Translations under genes and position numbers: made by a program
Assembly (NCBI RefSeq): GCF_014117425.1
Contig: NZ_CP059725.1
Location: 1,922,001 to 1,986,000 of the forward strand
DNA length: 64,000 nucleotides
Direction of reading: 5' to 3'
DNA from: Bartonella sp. HY038
Lineage (GTDB): Bacteria; Pseudomonadota; Alphaproteobacteria; Rhizobiales; Rhizobiaceae
In this document: positions 52,274 through 60,638 of the stretch, in pieces
How the letters are laid out: each line of letters starts with the position of its first letter
How positions within the stretch are numbered: position 1 is the first letter of the stretch
Notes under the pieces: generated by a model
The model's input: the letters and a program-made list of their open reading frames with translations, nothing else
What the model was told of the DNA's origin: nothing
Databases searched by the model: none

Positions 52274-52840
52274 ATGGCTATTTTTGCATATTTGCGCGTT
52301 TCTACTGAAGAACAAACAACCGATAATCAGTTAAAAGAAATAAAAGATAGATTATCTGTCTCACCCGACTATATTTTCTCTGAGCATATTAGCGGTAGCG
52401 TACCGGTTAATAAAAGACGCATGTTTTTAGAGATGATTGGTAAAATGCGAGCAGAGGATGTTTTGGTTGTTACCAAGCTAGATCGGCTTGGGCGTGATAT
52501 GATTGATGTTGTAACAACTATTCGTAAATTAAGCGATCAGGGGATTGCACTTAAATGCCTTCAATTAGGTGATGTAGACCCAAATACAAGCATAGGTAAG
52601 CTAACCTTGGGTATTCTATCCATGGTTGCCGACTTTGAGCGTGATTTAATTATCGAGCGTACCAAGTCAGGATTAGCAAGAGCCAAGGCACAAGGCAAGA
52701 AACTAGGGCGCCCAAAAGCCTTAACTGATAAGATGATTAAAAAAATTCAAAGCGATGCTGCAAAGAAAATGAATATATCGCAAATAGCTCGTGAAAATGG
52801 ACTATCGAGACGTACGGTTAATAGAGCTTTGGAAAACTAA
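52274..52840 (+). CDS. Serine recombinase (resolvase/invertase family)
   Basis: A 188-residue small serine recombinase from an ATG after GGAGA. The N-terminal catalytic domain has YLRVSTEEQ with nucleophile S10 and KLDRLGRD at 68-75. The E-helix SMVADFERDLIIERTKSGLARAKAQG leads to the C-terminal HTH (NISQIARENGLSRRTVNRAL). It may invert or resolve DNA locally. No inverted site pair was found beside it. Confidence 0.9.
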   Translation: MAIFAYLRVSTEEQTTDNQLKEIKDRLSVSPDYIFSEHISGSVPVNKRRMFLEMIGKMRAEDVLVVTKLDRLGRDMIDVVTTIRKLSDQGIALKCLQLGDVDPNTSIGKLTLGILSMVADFERDLIIERTKSGLARAKAQGKKLGRPKALTDKMIKKIQSDAAKKMNISQIARENGLSRRTVNRALEN

Positions 52841-53076
52841 TTTGGTGAAATCATAATTGACGCATATAAAAGATAATAATTCATTTTAGATATGAACTTT
52901 TATTCAAATATTTTTCCTGATCCTAAATTATTTTAAACCATTAAGACCAAAATAACTAAGTCGTTTTTAAATTAATAACATTAAAATACTTATTTTAATT
53001 TTGCATAAACATGTAGTCTGATAAAAAGCCTCTATTAGAATTTAAGGAATTTTGTTATATTCTATGATGAGGAAAA

Positions 53077-54372
53077 TTAAATAAATAAAAAATTTTTAAT
53101 ATTTTGAGGATTTTCAAGTTCAAAAGGGACAACTCTTATTTTAGCTGAACCAGCTTGAATATTAATTTGAAAATCGAGTAATGGTTTGTCAAATTTTTCT
53201 TTCATAAAAGGATAAATCAAAATAACTTCACTTGTATGTTTTAAATAAAAATAACTATAGGCAAACATTTGCTGAATATCACTATCTTTCAGTCCAAAAC
53301 GATTTTGAATATCATTTTGATTTAAAAGTTTCCATTTTGTATCTAAAACAACTTTTTTCTTTGTTTCTTTATTTTCAATATGAATATCAGGGCGTAACCG
53401 AAAAATTGGCTTGCCGTCATATTTGCATATATGTTGGCTAGAAAATTGTGTTTTTACATCCCAAGCTTTGAGTTCACGGCGCAAGTGATAGGCAACATAA
53501 TATTCAAATAGCTTTTCCATAGGGAATAATAAGCTCATACCATGCCAATTACCTTGTGTGGCGACAGGGATATATTTCCCAAGTATCAACTCTGTCCATG
53601 GTTTAATATTATCGTAAAGTGTTAATAAGCGGTTTGATTGCCATTTTTTAAAATCTTGTTGGATAGCGTCACTTTTTGGTATTTCATGTGTCATTAATTG
53701 AAGTTCATGCGCCATTTTCCAATTGCTTGCATCGTTTGTCTTTTTACACACGATTTCTAGGGCAGTTTTGATAAGCCGATTTTCTGCGCGATTTAGTTCA
53801 TAGATATCATGTTCAATTGGGAATATATGCTTTTGTGTTGGCGATTGTCGCATATGTTTTACATAACGCAATTGTCCGCGTAAAAATTTCTGATCCTCTT
53901 GCACGCGGTTATAATCAAAACGTAAGCCTTTTTGTACTAAGGTTTTAAAAGCTTTTAGAAATTGCGTAATAATCCATTCGTGCAACGGGTGCCTAAAATT
54001 CTTTAAATTTGCACTTCCTGCTTCTCTATAAGGTAAATGTAAAGAGACCTTGAGCATATTCTGAAGGAGGTTTCGCTCTTTGTTAATAATCTCTTGTTTG
54101 TCTTCAATTGATGTTATCTCAATATGTTTAGGCAATATTTCGATTATAACGCCACATGGTGTTTCAATAATTCCGACATATTGATCTAGCTTGATCTTTT
54201 TTCGTCCAGCCAATTCAAATAATCGCGTACCATCTGCTTTAAAAGATCCTAATAGTTTACATAAATGATTAAACGCACTTTCAGAAATATAAGCATGCTC
54301 TAAGCTGGACTCAGGGCATCCCTCGTAAGCAATGCTTATAAAAGCATATTCTCGTACTGTGAAAATGGGCAT
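53077..54372 (-). CDS. mcrC: McrC-type nuclease subunit of a McrBC restriction system
   Basis: A 431-residue protein from the ATG that follows AGAGGA; an in-frame TTG overlapping the mcrB end is less likely. The C-terminal PD-(D/E)xK nuclease carries RLRPDIHIENKETKKKVVLDTKWK (D...D-x-K), and the N-terminal part is the McrC domain that stimulates the McrB GTPase. Together with McrB it cleaves DNA with modified cytosines. It lies 11 bases after mcrB. Confidence 0.88.
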   Translation of the reverse strand: MPIFTVREYAFISIAYEGCPESSLEHAYISESAFNHLCKLLGSFKADGTRLFELAGRKKIKLDQYVGIIETPCGVIIEILPKHIEITSIEDKQEIINKERNLLQNMLKVSLHLPYREAGSANLKNFRHPLHEWIITQFLKAFKTLVQKGLRFDYNRVQEDQKFLRGQLRYVKHMRQSPTQKHIFPIEHDIYELNRAENRLIKTALEIVCKKTNDASNWKMAHELQLMTHEIPKSDAIQQDFKKWQSNRLLTLYDNIKPWTELILGKYIPVATQGNWHGMSLLFPMEKLFEYYVAYHLRRELKAWDVKTQFSSQHICKYDGKPIFRLRPDIHIENKETKKKVVLDTKWKLLNQNDIQNRFGLKDSDIQQMFAYSYFYLKHTSEVILIYPFMKEKFDKPLLDFQINIQAGSAKIRVVPFELENPQNIKNFLFI

Positions 54373-54383
54373 AATATCCTCTA

Positions 54384-56705
54384 TCAACTATTAAGGATTT
54401 TAGAAAATGCTTCAATGGATTGTAATGCCCTATCGTCTATCTCCCAAATAGTTTGTTCTTCAATAAAGCTTCCGTTTTCAATATCAATATTTGAAAATAA
54501 TTGAGCATGTTCAATGTCTTTTTGTTTTAGCATGCCATTAGCATTTAAAACCATGTTGATCTTTGACCAATCATCGAAAAAATATTCTTGAAGTTGTGGA
54601 ATGATTTTATGTTTGAATATGAGAGCTAAGTCTTCAACTGATGGTGTTGTTTTTAGGGACAAGAAATTAGCATGACCAATACAATGATCGCGGTCTAATA
54701 GAACTTCAATACGCTTATTCATGATGTCTAAAAGATCACCAATATTCAAATTACCAATTTTAACGTCTTTTAATAGCTCTGGCTTTGGAGGCATTTCGAT
54801 AAAAGTAAAACGACGACGTAAAGCAATATCCAAACCAGTCAAAGAGCGATCAGATAAATTCATTGTACCAATAAGATAAACATTCTTAGGCACAAAAAAT
54901 TCTTGCTTAGAATATGGCAGCGTTACTGATAGCTCTTCTTCCGATCCTTGGCGCTTTGTATCCTCAATAAGCGTTATCAATTCCCCAAAAATACGCGAGA
55001 TATTGCCACGATTGATTTCATCAATGATTAAAACGTAGTTTTGCTTTTTACTAGAATGAGCGTCGAGATATTCACTTAAAAATGGGATTAATCTTGCCAA
55101 AATGGAATTATAGCCATTGATTAAATATGGCTCTAACAATATATTTTTACCCAATTTATCAATGACTTGCTTTTCAGAAAAATCATTTGCGGTGATTTTA
55201 TTTTCTCTATATGCGTTTAATAATATATTTATTAAATCGCGTGATAGATGGATTATATTGCCATTAGGTTTTTCTATTTCAAGCAACTCTTTGGTTATCT
55301 TATTTAAAGTGTAATCACCAAATTCGGTTGCCACTTGGAAAAGCATTAAACCATCTTGAATGTTTAAGTCGCAAATTTCCTTAAAAATGCCTGACTTAAT
55401 GTTATATGTTAATTGCCCAAGCGCATTTGTCTCGGCACGTATGCCTTCGACAAAATCTTCATAACTAAAACTTTGATGAAAGGTGACAAATTTGATTAAA
55501 CCTTGCTCTTTATATTGGTCAAAACGATGTTTTAAAGTTTCACGATTTTCATCGTTTAGTGCATCCAATGTTACATTTTCAATAATGGACAAAGCATGAT
55601 TGATCGTGTGATAAGTTTTACCTGTGCCAGCCGCGCCATATAAAATACGGTTTAAAGGTTGGTTTAGTTTACTTTTATCTGTGTTTTTGTTTTTCAAAGA
55701 AACATCAGGGGATTGTATGATTTCTAACTTACCTTCATACCAATCACAAAAAATTTCTAACTCTTCAAGGCTGTTTATACTTAATAAGTACGCTTCTTTG
55801 CCTTCTGCTAAAGTTTTTGCGCGTGAATTTAAATTACTATTTCTTGTTTCTGTAGCAGCATAATGTCTTTTAATTGTTAAATTTAATACTACAGGTGGAA
55901 AGGTGTCACAATATATTGTTACTTTATTCTGGTTGGAATTTAAAGCTAACTCTTTTCCATTATTTGTATTATAAACTTTTATATACTGAGTTCCATCTCT
56001 AGTTCCTGGATATCTTTTATCTAAATATTCTATTGCTTCTTCTACGGAGCAAATTTCACTCACCTCCTTTTCATATATATCCCATATGAAAATATTTATA
56101 TCGAACATGTCTATCGCATTATTTTTAATTTCATCTGCAAAAGCGTCTCGGACTTTTTCAACTAAGTAAATGTTTTTTTCAAACCAGTTTTCTTGATTTA
56201 TATCTTTTGGAAATTCAATAATTTGCTTTTCAATTAAAAAATTAACAAGTTTAGTTAGTTTTTCCTCATGCACGACGCTTGAAACATCTAATGTACATGA
56301 AGCACATGCACGATTAAATAACAAAGGTGCATTGCTTTTTTTTATTTCGTTTAATAATGATTTACCATGTTGCTGAAGTGCATTATAATTATCAAGATTT
56401 GGATTTAATATTAGATTTTGTACAATAGTTATAAATTTAGTATCGTTAATTAAATATTCAAAGGCATCATTGGTGATATTAGATTGACCATTCGTGCTTA
56501 CGCCATTTCTATCATCTTTCAATAATTCACTTAAAAAATCTTTATCATTTTCAACGGTTAAATTATATCTATTTTGTAATTTTTCTTTATATTCTTTCAC
56601 TCTTTCATAAGTGTGGCTATAGTCACTTTTCCACTTAATTGTAGGTGCAGCGGCACGTTTTTTCGTATATTTTGCAAATAATTTATGTAGAATGTCTATA
56701 TTCAT
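54384..56705 (-). CDS. mcrB: McrB-type AAA+ GTPase with an unrecognised N-terminal domain
   Basis: A 773-residue motor subunit of a McrBC-like type IV restriction system. Walker A is GAAGTGKT at 357-364, FHQSFSYEDFVEG at 410-421 follows, Walker B is IIDEINRG at 560-567, and the McrB signature GTMNLSDRS is at 613-621 (usually MNTADRS). The first 350 residues should determine which DNA is bound. They do not resemble the E. coli N-terminal domain to my eye, so the modified base recognised is unknown. The start lacks a good ribosome site. Confidence 0.88.
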   Translation of the reverse strand: MNIDILHKLFAKYTKKRAAAPTIKWKSDYSHTYERVKEYKEKLQNRYNLTVENDKDFLSELLKDDRNGVSTNGQSNITNDAFEYLINDTKFITIVQNLILNPNLDNYNALQQHGKSLLNEIKKSNAPLLFNRACASCTLDVSSVVHEEKLTKLVNFLIEKQIIEFPKDINQENWFEKNIYLVEKVRDAFADEIKNNAIDMFDINIFIWDIYEKEVSEICSVEEAIEYLDKRYPGTRDGTQYIKVYNTNNGKELALNSNQNKVTIYCDTFPPVVLNLTIKRHYAATETRNSNLNSRAKTLAEGKEAYLLSINSLEELEIFCDWYEGKLEIIQSPDVSLKNKNTDKSKLNQPLNRILYGAAGTGKTYHTINHALSIIENVTLDALNDENRETLKHRFDQYKEQGLIKFVTFHQSFSYEDFVEGIRAETNALGQLTYNIKSGIFKEICDLNIQDGLMLFQVATEFGDYTLNKITKELLEIEKPNGNIIHLSRDLINILLNAYRENKITANDFSEKQVIDKLGKNILLEPYLINGYNSILARLIPFLSEYLDAHSSKKQNYVLIIDEINRGNISRIFGELITLIEDTKRQGSEEELSVTLPYSKQEFFVPKNVYLIGTMNLSDRSLTGLDIALRRRFTFIEMPPKPELLKDVKIGNLNIGDLLDIMNKRIEVLLDRDHCIGHANFLSLKTTPSVEDLALIFKHKIIPQLQEYFFDDWSKINMVLNANGMLKQKDIEHAQLFSNIDIENGSFIEEQTIWEIDDRALQSIEAFSKILNS

Positions 56706-57037
56706 GATTTTATTTAAGCCTAAATTTAAAAATATGTTTGTTTTATAGCATATTTTTTGCGTGAAGAGAGTTTTATCTATTTTACACGCACTAAATTTTG
56801 GAATGATTCTTACTGTTAACGTAAAGTAATATAAGTAAATAATTTTATTGGTTGATTAGCATAGAAATTGAGTGATCGCAGGTGCGTCGTTTAAAATGTG
56901 TTATAAAATACAATGTTTAAATTTTTAAGTTTCCACTTAGTAAGGTTAAGCGAATTCTAATATTAATGGTCCACTTGAATTAAGCATTTGCTAGGTAATA
57001 TCTATTCATTATAGTATTCAAAAATGGAAGATTCAAT
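56706..57037. other. Intergenic stretch between mcrB and the HUH gene
   Basis: About 330 AT-rich bases. It should contain the mcrBC promoter. No gene, clear promoter or terminator is identifiable. Confidence 0.4.
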
Positions 57038-57772
57038 TTAATGATAAAAATCTAAGTTCCCATTGCTGTATCGCGGTAAAAATTCTTGATCTATTTTACA
57101 AATTAGTTGCTTCGCATTTTGTGGTATGAATTTACTTGCATAGGTAAGCAGATAAGGGACAGTATTAAGCCCTAATCCATAATCATAGACCTTTTGAATA
57201 TCAACACTATCAAATGAAAAATGCTTTTGGTTCTTTGAGTTTTTAAAAAATGCATTATTACAATTTTTAAATTCCAAATGCTTATTTTCAGGTATGACCA
57301 TTAAGGCATGTAAATGTATATTGTTGTATTCATTTTTAAATGTACCCCATCGTGTTCCTTCAGCATCTAAAAAACCATATGTAATAGGTCTATCTTTATG
57401 AGGCTTAAGGGTCATGAAGTTGCGGTCATTTGTAAATTTCCTTGTAAATCTATTATAATAATCACGGAACTCGTAAACGAGCAATGCTGACAAGTCAGCA
57501 TTGGAGCTAGTTATCGGTGAATTTAATTGACTTAATTTAGAATTTTTAAATAAAAGATTATTATATGAATATGTTATTGTAATAAAATAACTATTAAGTA
57601 ATATATATTCTAAATTTGACTCTAAATTATAATTATAATTAATTTCATTAATGATATTCTTCGAATATCCATCTATTCTTTTTTTATTTTTATAATAATT
57701 ATTGTTAAATTTAAATTCATTTAATTCTGTAATAAATTCATTTTTATAAGTTTCATTAAAATTAAAATTCAT
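57038..57772 (-). CDS. Putative HUH-endonuclease replication initiator-like protein
   Basis: A 244-residue, very Asn/Tyr-rich protein starting after GAGGT. Three elements occur in the order of rolling-circle Rep proteins. A motif I-like strand FITITYSY is at 63-70. The metal-binding HUH motif HLHAL has H153 and H155. A motif III-like YxxK follows (YASKF, Y211 and K214, with Y207 just before). This suggests a nicking enzyme that starts single-strand replication or transfer of the island. It lies on the same strand as the integrase, with two hairpins directly upstream. No database check was possible. Confidence 0.62.
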   Translation of the reverse strand: MNFNFNETYKNEFITELNEFKFNNNYYKNKKRIDGYSKNIINEINYNYNLESNLEYILLNSYFITITYSYNNLLFKNSKLSQLNSPITSSNADLSALLVYEFRDYYNRFTRKFTNDRNFMTLKPHKDRPITYGFLDAEGTRWGTFKNEYNNIHLHALMVIPENKHLEFKNCNNAFFKNSKNQKHFSFDSVDIQKVYDYGLGLNTVPYLLTYASKFIPQNAKQLICKIDQEFLPRYSNGNLDFYH

Positions 57773-57805
57773 ATTTACCTCAAATTTTAGACACTATTAA
57801 ACATC

Positions 57806-57865
57806 CACCGATAGAAAAACCTATCGGTGTTAATGGCTTCAAAATATGCTGATAGAGTTTTGAAG
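57806..57865. other. Two hairpins upstream of the HUH gene, candidate nick site or operator
   Basis: A perfect 9-bp inverted repeat (57806-57814 with 57821-57829, 6-base loop) and a second 8-bp repeat (57837-57844 with 57858-57865) lie 34-93 bases before the HUH gene start. Rep proteins commonly bind or nick such structures. The first could alternatively terminate the integrase transcript. Confidence 0.45.
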
Positions 57866-57978
57866 GGATAAGCCTCAACAAAATGCGATCGCACTATACT
57901 ACTTTATACTATTTATAATAATTGAAATTCTGGTGATTAGCCAAATAGCTTCAAGCTTAATATTAACTAACAAAAATG

Positions 57979-59073
57979 CTAATCGATACGGAATGAATAT
58001 GCATCCGCTTGCTTAAGATATTCATTGGCGATAGCCACGCTAGGATTAATATAACGATTAACAGATCGTACATCACGATGTCCCGTAATTTTTTGAATTA
58101 CATGTGGAGGCGTATTGGCATTCGCAAGAGATGTAATTCTTTCATGCCTTAAATCATGAATCCTATAATTAGGGATGTCAGCTTGTTTTGTAGCACGAGC
58201 AAACATGCGTGTTATTGCATCGCCAGTTATTGGAAAAATTCTATCGTCTATTGCTGATGCTTTTAAATCATTAATTATTTTAACTGCAACCGAGCTTAAT
58301 GGAATAACTTTATTTATAACCTGATTGGGTTTTCTAGAGTTTTTAACATCACGTATAAGAACTTGAACGGTATTATCAGCGTTTACCTTTACATCGCTAA
58401 AATTAAGGCTTGTTAATTCACCTCTGCGTATTCCTGTCTCAAGCAGGAAGTTCACCACATAAGTTAACCACTTTGATTTTGATTTTTTGCAGGCTGCGAT
58501 TAGCTTTTCTCTTTCCTCAGAAGATAAAATTCTATCCCTTGGCTCAGATGGTGCTGGACGATCAATAAATTCACTATTGAAGGGATTATCTTTTATACGC
58601 AGACGGCGCATTGAATATCTAAATACACCTTTAAGCAAGGTAAGCTCACGCAAAACAGTATCGAAGGTAACGGCTTTCTTTCGAGAGGATATAAACTTAT
58701 TAATATCCATATCGGTTATATTGGATGTAATGAGGCTACAGAACCACTTTTCACGTTTTAAAAAGCTATTTAACCTACTCATATCAGAAATAACAGAATG
58801 TTCTTTTCTTCTAATAGAATGTAGGTCGTCTCTAAAGCGTTTAATTGTATCACGAAATCGTTCAGTGGAATTTGGTTTGGCAACAGGATTTGTATTTTCA
58901 TAAGATTCATGTTGACATCTATCTCTGTAAGCCTTGGCTTCCTTTAATGTATTAAATGTCTTAGCAGGATAGCGGTTGCCGTTTTGTCTAATTTGTACCC
59001 TATATGTATCAGATCCATTTATATTTTGAATAACAGTAATATTCTTCATATCAGCTTTTTTATTATAATTCAT
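57979..59073 (-). CDS. int: Tyrosine recombinase integrase
   Basis: A 364-residue phage-type integrase. An N-terminal arm-binding domain (about 10-60, TYRVQIRQNGNRYPAKTFNTLKEA) is followed by a core-binding domain and the catalytic domain. Residues R216 (TGIRRGEL), H306 and R309 (HDLRH), H332 (GHRD) and Y341 complete the active site. AAAGGA lies directly before the ATG. It is 19 bases after the Xis-like gene and would act at the 47-bp attL/attR sites. Confidence 0.94.
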   Translation of the reverse strand: MNYNKKADMKNITVIQNINGSDTYRVQIRQNGNRYPAKTFNTLKEAKAYRDRCQHESYENTNPVAKPNSTERFRDTIKRFRDDLHSIRRKEHSVISDMSRLNSFLKREKWFCSLITSNITDMDINKFISSRKKAVTFDTVLRELTLLKGVFRYSMRRLRIKDNPFNSEFIDRPAPSEPRDRILSSEEREKLIAACKKSKSKWLTYVVNFLLETGIRRGELTSLNFSDVKVNADNTVQVLIRDVKNSRKPNQVINKVIPLSSVAVKIINDLKASAIDDRIFPITGDAITRMFARATKQADIPNYRIHDLRHERITSLANANTPPHVIQKITGHRDVRSVNRYINPSVAIANEYLKQADAYSFRID

Positions 59074-59092
59074 TTCCTTTCATCTCTTTTTG

Positions 59093-59275
59093 TTAAATTT
59101 CAACTTCGTTTTGCTCAACCCATTCACTTATACGTTGATAAGAAAATCTTATACTTTTTCCTATTTTGCTAAAAATTGGTGCGTCCCCATTTGTAATCAT
59201 TCTTCTAAATGTAGAGACACCAATATTTAAAAATTTTGCAGTCTCCGTAATGGTAAGCAATTTATCTTCAAGCAT
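59093..59275 (-). CDS. AlpA/excisionase-like small HTH protein
   Basis: A 60-residue MerR-type winged helix protein (LLTITETAKFLNIGVSTFRRMITNG, then KIGKSIRFSYQRISEWVEQ). Such proteins help integrases excise or activate integrase expression. It is the first gene of the minus-strand recombination unit, behind a near-consensus promoter. Confidence 0.88.
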   Translation of the reverse strand: MLEDKLLTITETAKFLNIGVSTFRRMITNGDAPIFSKIGKSIRFSYQRISEWVEQNEVEI

Positions 59276-59465
59276 ATATCCATTAAACTCCCTTTCTTTA
59301 GGTAAAGATTAAAACAATACATTATTATAGCACAATTATATATTGTTGTAAACATTAAAATTGATTTTTTTTAGATTTAACTTATTGATTTAGATCGTTA
59401 AATCGATCATGAGTATTTTTAGTATATTGATGTTTAGCTATTAAATAAAACGCCTTAAAAATAGC
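59276..59465. other. Leader and spacer at the island right end
   Basis: AT-rich DNA between the Xis-like gene and the inner repeat. It contains the promoter listed separately and no gene. Confidence 0.5.
59324..59352 (-). promoter_or_regulatory. Near-consensus sigma-70 promoter of xis-int
   Basis: Read on the minus strand, TTTACA (59352-59347) is followed after exactly 17 bases by TATAAT (59329-59324). Transcription would start about 40 bases before the Xis-like gene. It is the best promoter match in the window. Confidence 0.8.
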
Positions 59466-59492
59466 TTTAAATTTGTAGCAGTTTTGTAGCAA
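59466..59492 (+). repeat. Right inner 27-bp direct repeat (putative integrase arm site)
   Basis: Identical to 43000-43026, same orientation, 103 bases inside attR. It contains the same pair of TTTGTAGCA boxes spaced 11 bases apart. Confidence 0.75.
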
Positions 59493-59594
59493 AAATATAG
59501 CGAAATTTGATTAAAATTGGCAAATTCTTATCGTTGTGATTTTCTAATGTTGCAATTATATCAATGAGTTAAGGTGATATGCAATGATACTTTC

Positions 59595-59641
59595 TGCCCT
59601 CCGAAGGCAAAGGTCACAGATTCGAATTCTGTCGGGTGCGC
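59595..59641 (+). repeat. attR: 47-bp copy of the tRNA-Arg 3' part
   Basis: A perfect repeat of 42891-42937. It is not a tRNA gene, since the 5' acceptor arm and D-arm are missing. It marks the right end of the island. Confidence 0.93.
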
Positions 59642-59834
59642 AATTTTTAACAAATAAAACAACTGGTTACTTTTTTAAGGCAATGTGCGCAAATGCAATA
59701 GTTTCGCACTATGTTCGCTATATAGTAATTTATAAGGCTATTGGTTTTGCTTCATTTTTTTATGAGGTGGCATAATAGGAATTTTAGCTACTCTATGGGC
59801 GCGGAAACAAAAAATTGGCAACCCAGTCGGTAAA

Positions 59835-60530
59835 ATGGTTCTCATTTGCTTAGCAAATTTTTCAAACGAGTTCGGTGAGTGTTGGCCGTCTCAAGCAACC
59901 ATAGCACAGGAAACTGAACTCTGTGTAAGGACAGTGCGTGATTGGCTTAAAAAATTAGAAGAACGCGGTTTAATAAGCAGATTAAGGCGCCATAGGTGTA
60001 ATGGTTCACGTACGTCGGATATGTTTCAATTAAATATTGCCGATATTAACTCAGTTTTATCTATGAAAACAGAGACGCATGTTGCTTCAAAGCATGAGGC
60101 ATCTCCTTCCGGTACGAAATTACAAGCGTCAGCTCATTCACAGCCTAGCGGCAGCTTACGCGCTACCTACAGGCATGTCTTGCCGAGCAATGATAAAATC
60201 AGAAAATATAAAAAGAAAAGCGGCAATTTTTCAAATTTGTTAAATCCAAAAATACAAATTGATGAGCCATTGAGGTTAGAGCATAAAACTAAACGTTATT
60301 TTGCAAAAATATTCATTTCAATTTTTGAGACTGATAGAGCTGCGGCTTGGCAAACTTGGCTTCAACGCAATCAACTTCCTAATCTTGAGCATAGTGGTAT
60401 TCCAATACAAAAGGGAGAAAGCAAAGGTTATTACTTGCTTTCACGCTGGCCTCCATCTGTTGATAGCGAAGCGTATACAAATTGTTTATACTTGTTTAAA
60501 TTAAAAATTTCAAGATTTTTTACAGTCTGA
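59835..60530 (+). CDS. HTH_36-type replication-associated protein, 5' end uncertain
   Basis: From the first ATG the protein has 231 residues. The N-terminus VLICLANFSNEFGECWPSQATIAQETELCVRTVRDWLKKLEERGLISR is a winged helix of the HTH_36 type common in plasmid or phage replication proteins. Family-like residues continue upstream of the ATG in frame (LWARKQKIGNPVGK, from about 59790), but no ATG, GTG or TTG lies there before a TGA at about 59763. The gene may be truncated by rearrangement near attR or use an unusual start. The C-terminal half is unrecognised. Confidence 0.6.
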   Translation: MVLICLANFSNEFGECWPSQATIAQETELCVRTVRDWLKKLEERGLISRLRRHRCNGSRTSDMFQLNIADINSVLSMKTETHVASKHEASPSGTKLQASAHSQPSGSLRATYRHVLPSNDKIRKYKKKSGNFSNLLNPKIQIDEPLRLEHKTKRYFAKIFISIFETDRAAAWQTWLQRNQLPNLEHSGIPIQKGESKGYYLLSRWPPSVDSEAYTNCLYLFKLKISRFFTV

Positions 60531-60638
60531 TGCGATCAAGCTGAACAGGAAACCAGCAAATGATGCAATACACAAATTTTGAATTGAAGTGATATCGATT
60601 TTTTTAATAACGCTGCTGTAAAACTTATTAGCTTACAT

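Larger units (their letters stand above)
42891..59641. mobile_element. Integrated genomic island in tRNA-Arg(CCG), 16.7 kb
   Basis: The island is bounded by 47-bp direct repeats, with a Xis-like gene, integrase and HUH-type protein next to the right end. Its AT-rich cargo is two restriction systems, a deoxynucleotidase, a serine recombinase, several hypothetical genes and two pseudogenes. A second repeat pair (43000-43026 and 59466-59492) lies just inside the ends. No structural phage or conjugation genes are inside, so it is a non-autonomous or satellite-type element. Confidence 0.9.

Noticed and set aside
52274..52840. The serine recombinase as the enzyme that inserted the island
   Set aside because: The island sits in a tRNA with a long direct repeat, which is typical of tyrosine integrases, and an intact one lies beside attR. 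The small serine recombinase more likely acts locally.
59595..59641. A second tRNA-Arg gene
   Set aside because: Only the anticodon arm, T-arm and 3' acceptor strand are present. Without the 5' acceptor and D-arm it cannot fold as a tRNA; it is an attachment site.
59584..59775. A 63-codon open frame across attR
   Set aside because: Its first third is the tRNA-Arg-derived repeat read as protein; there is no ribosome site and no protein-like pattern.
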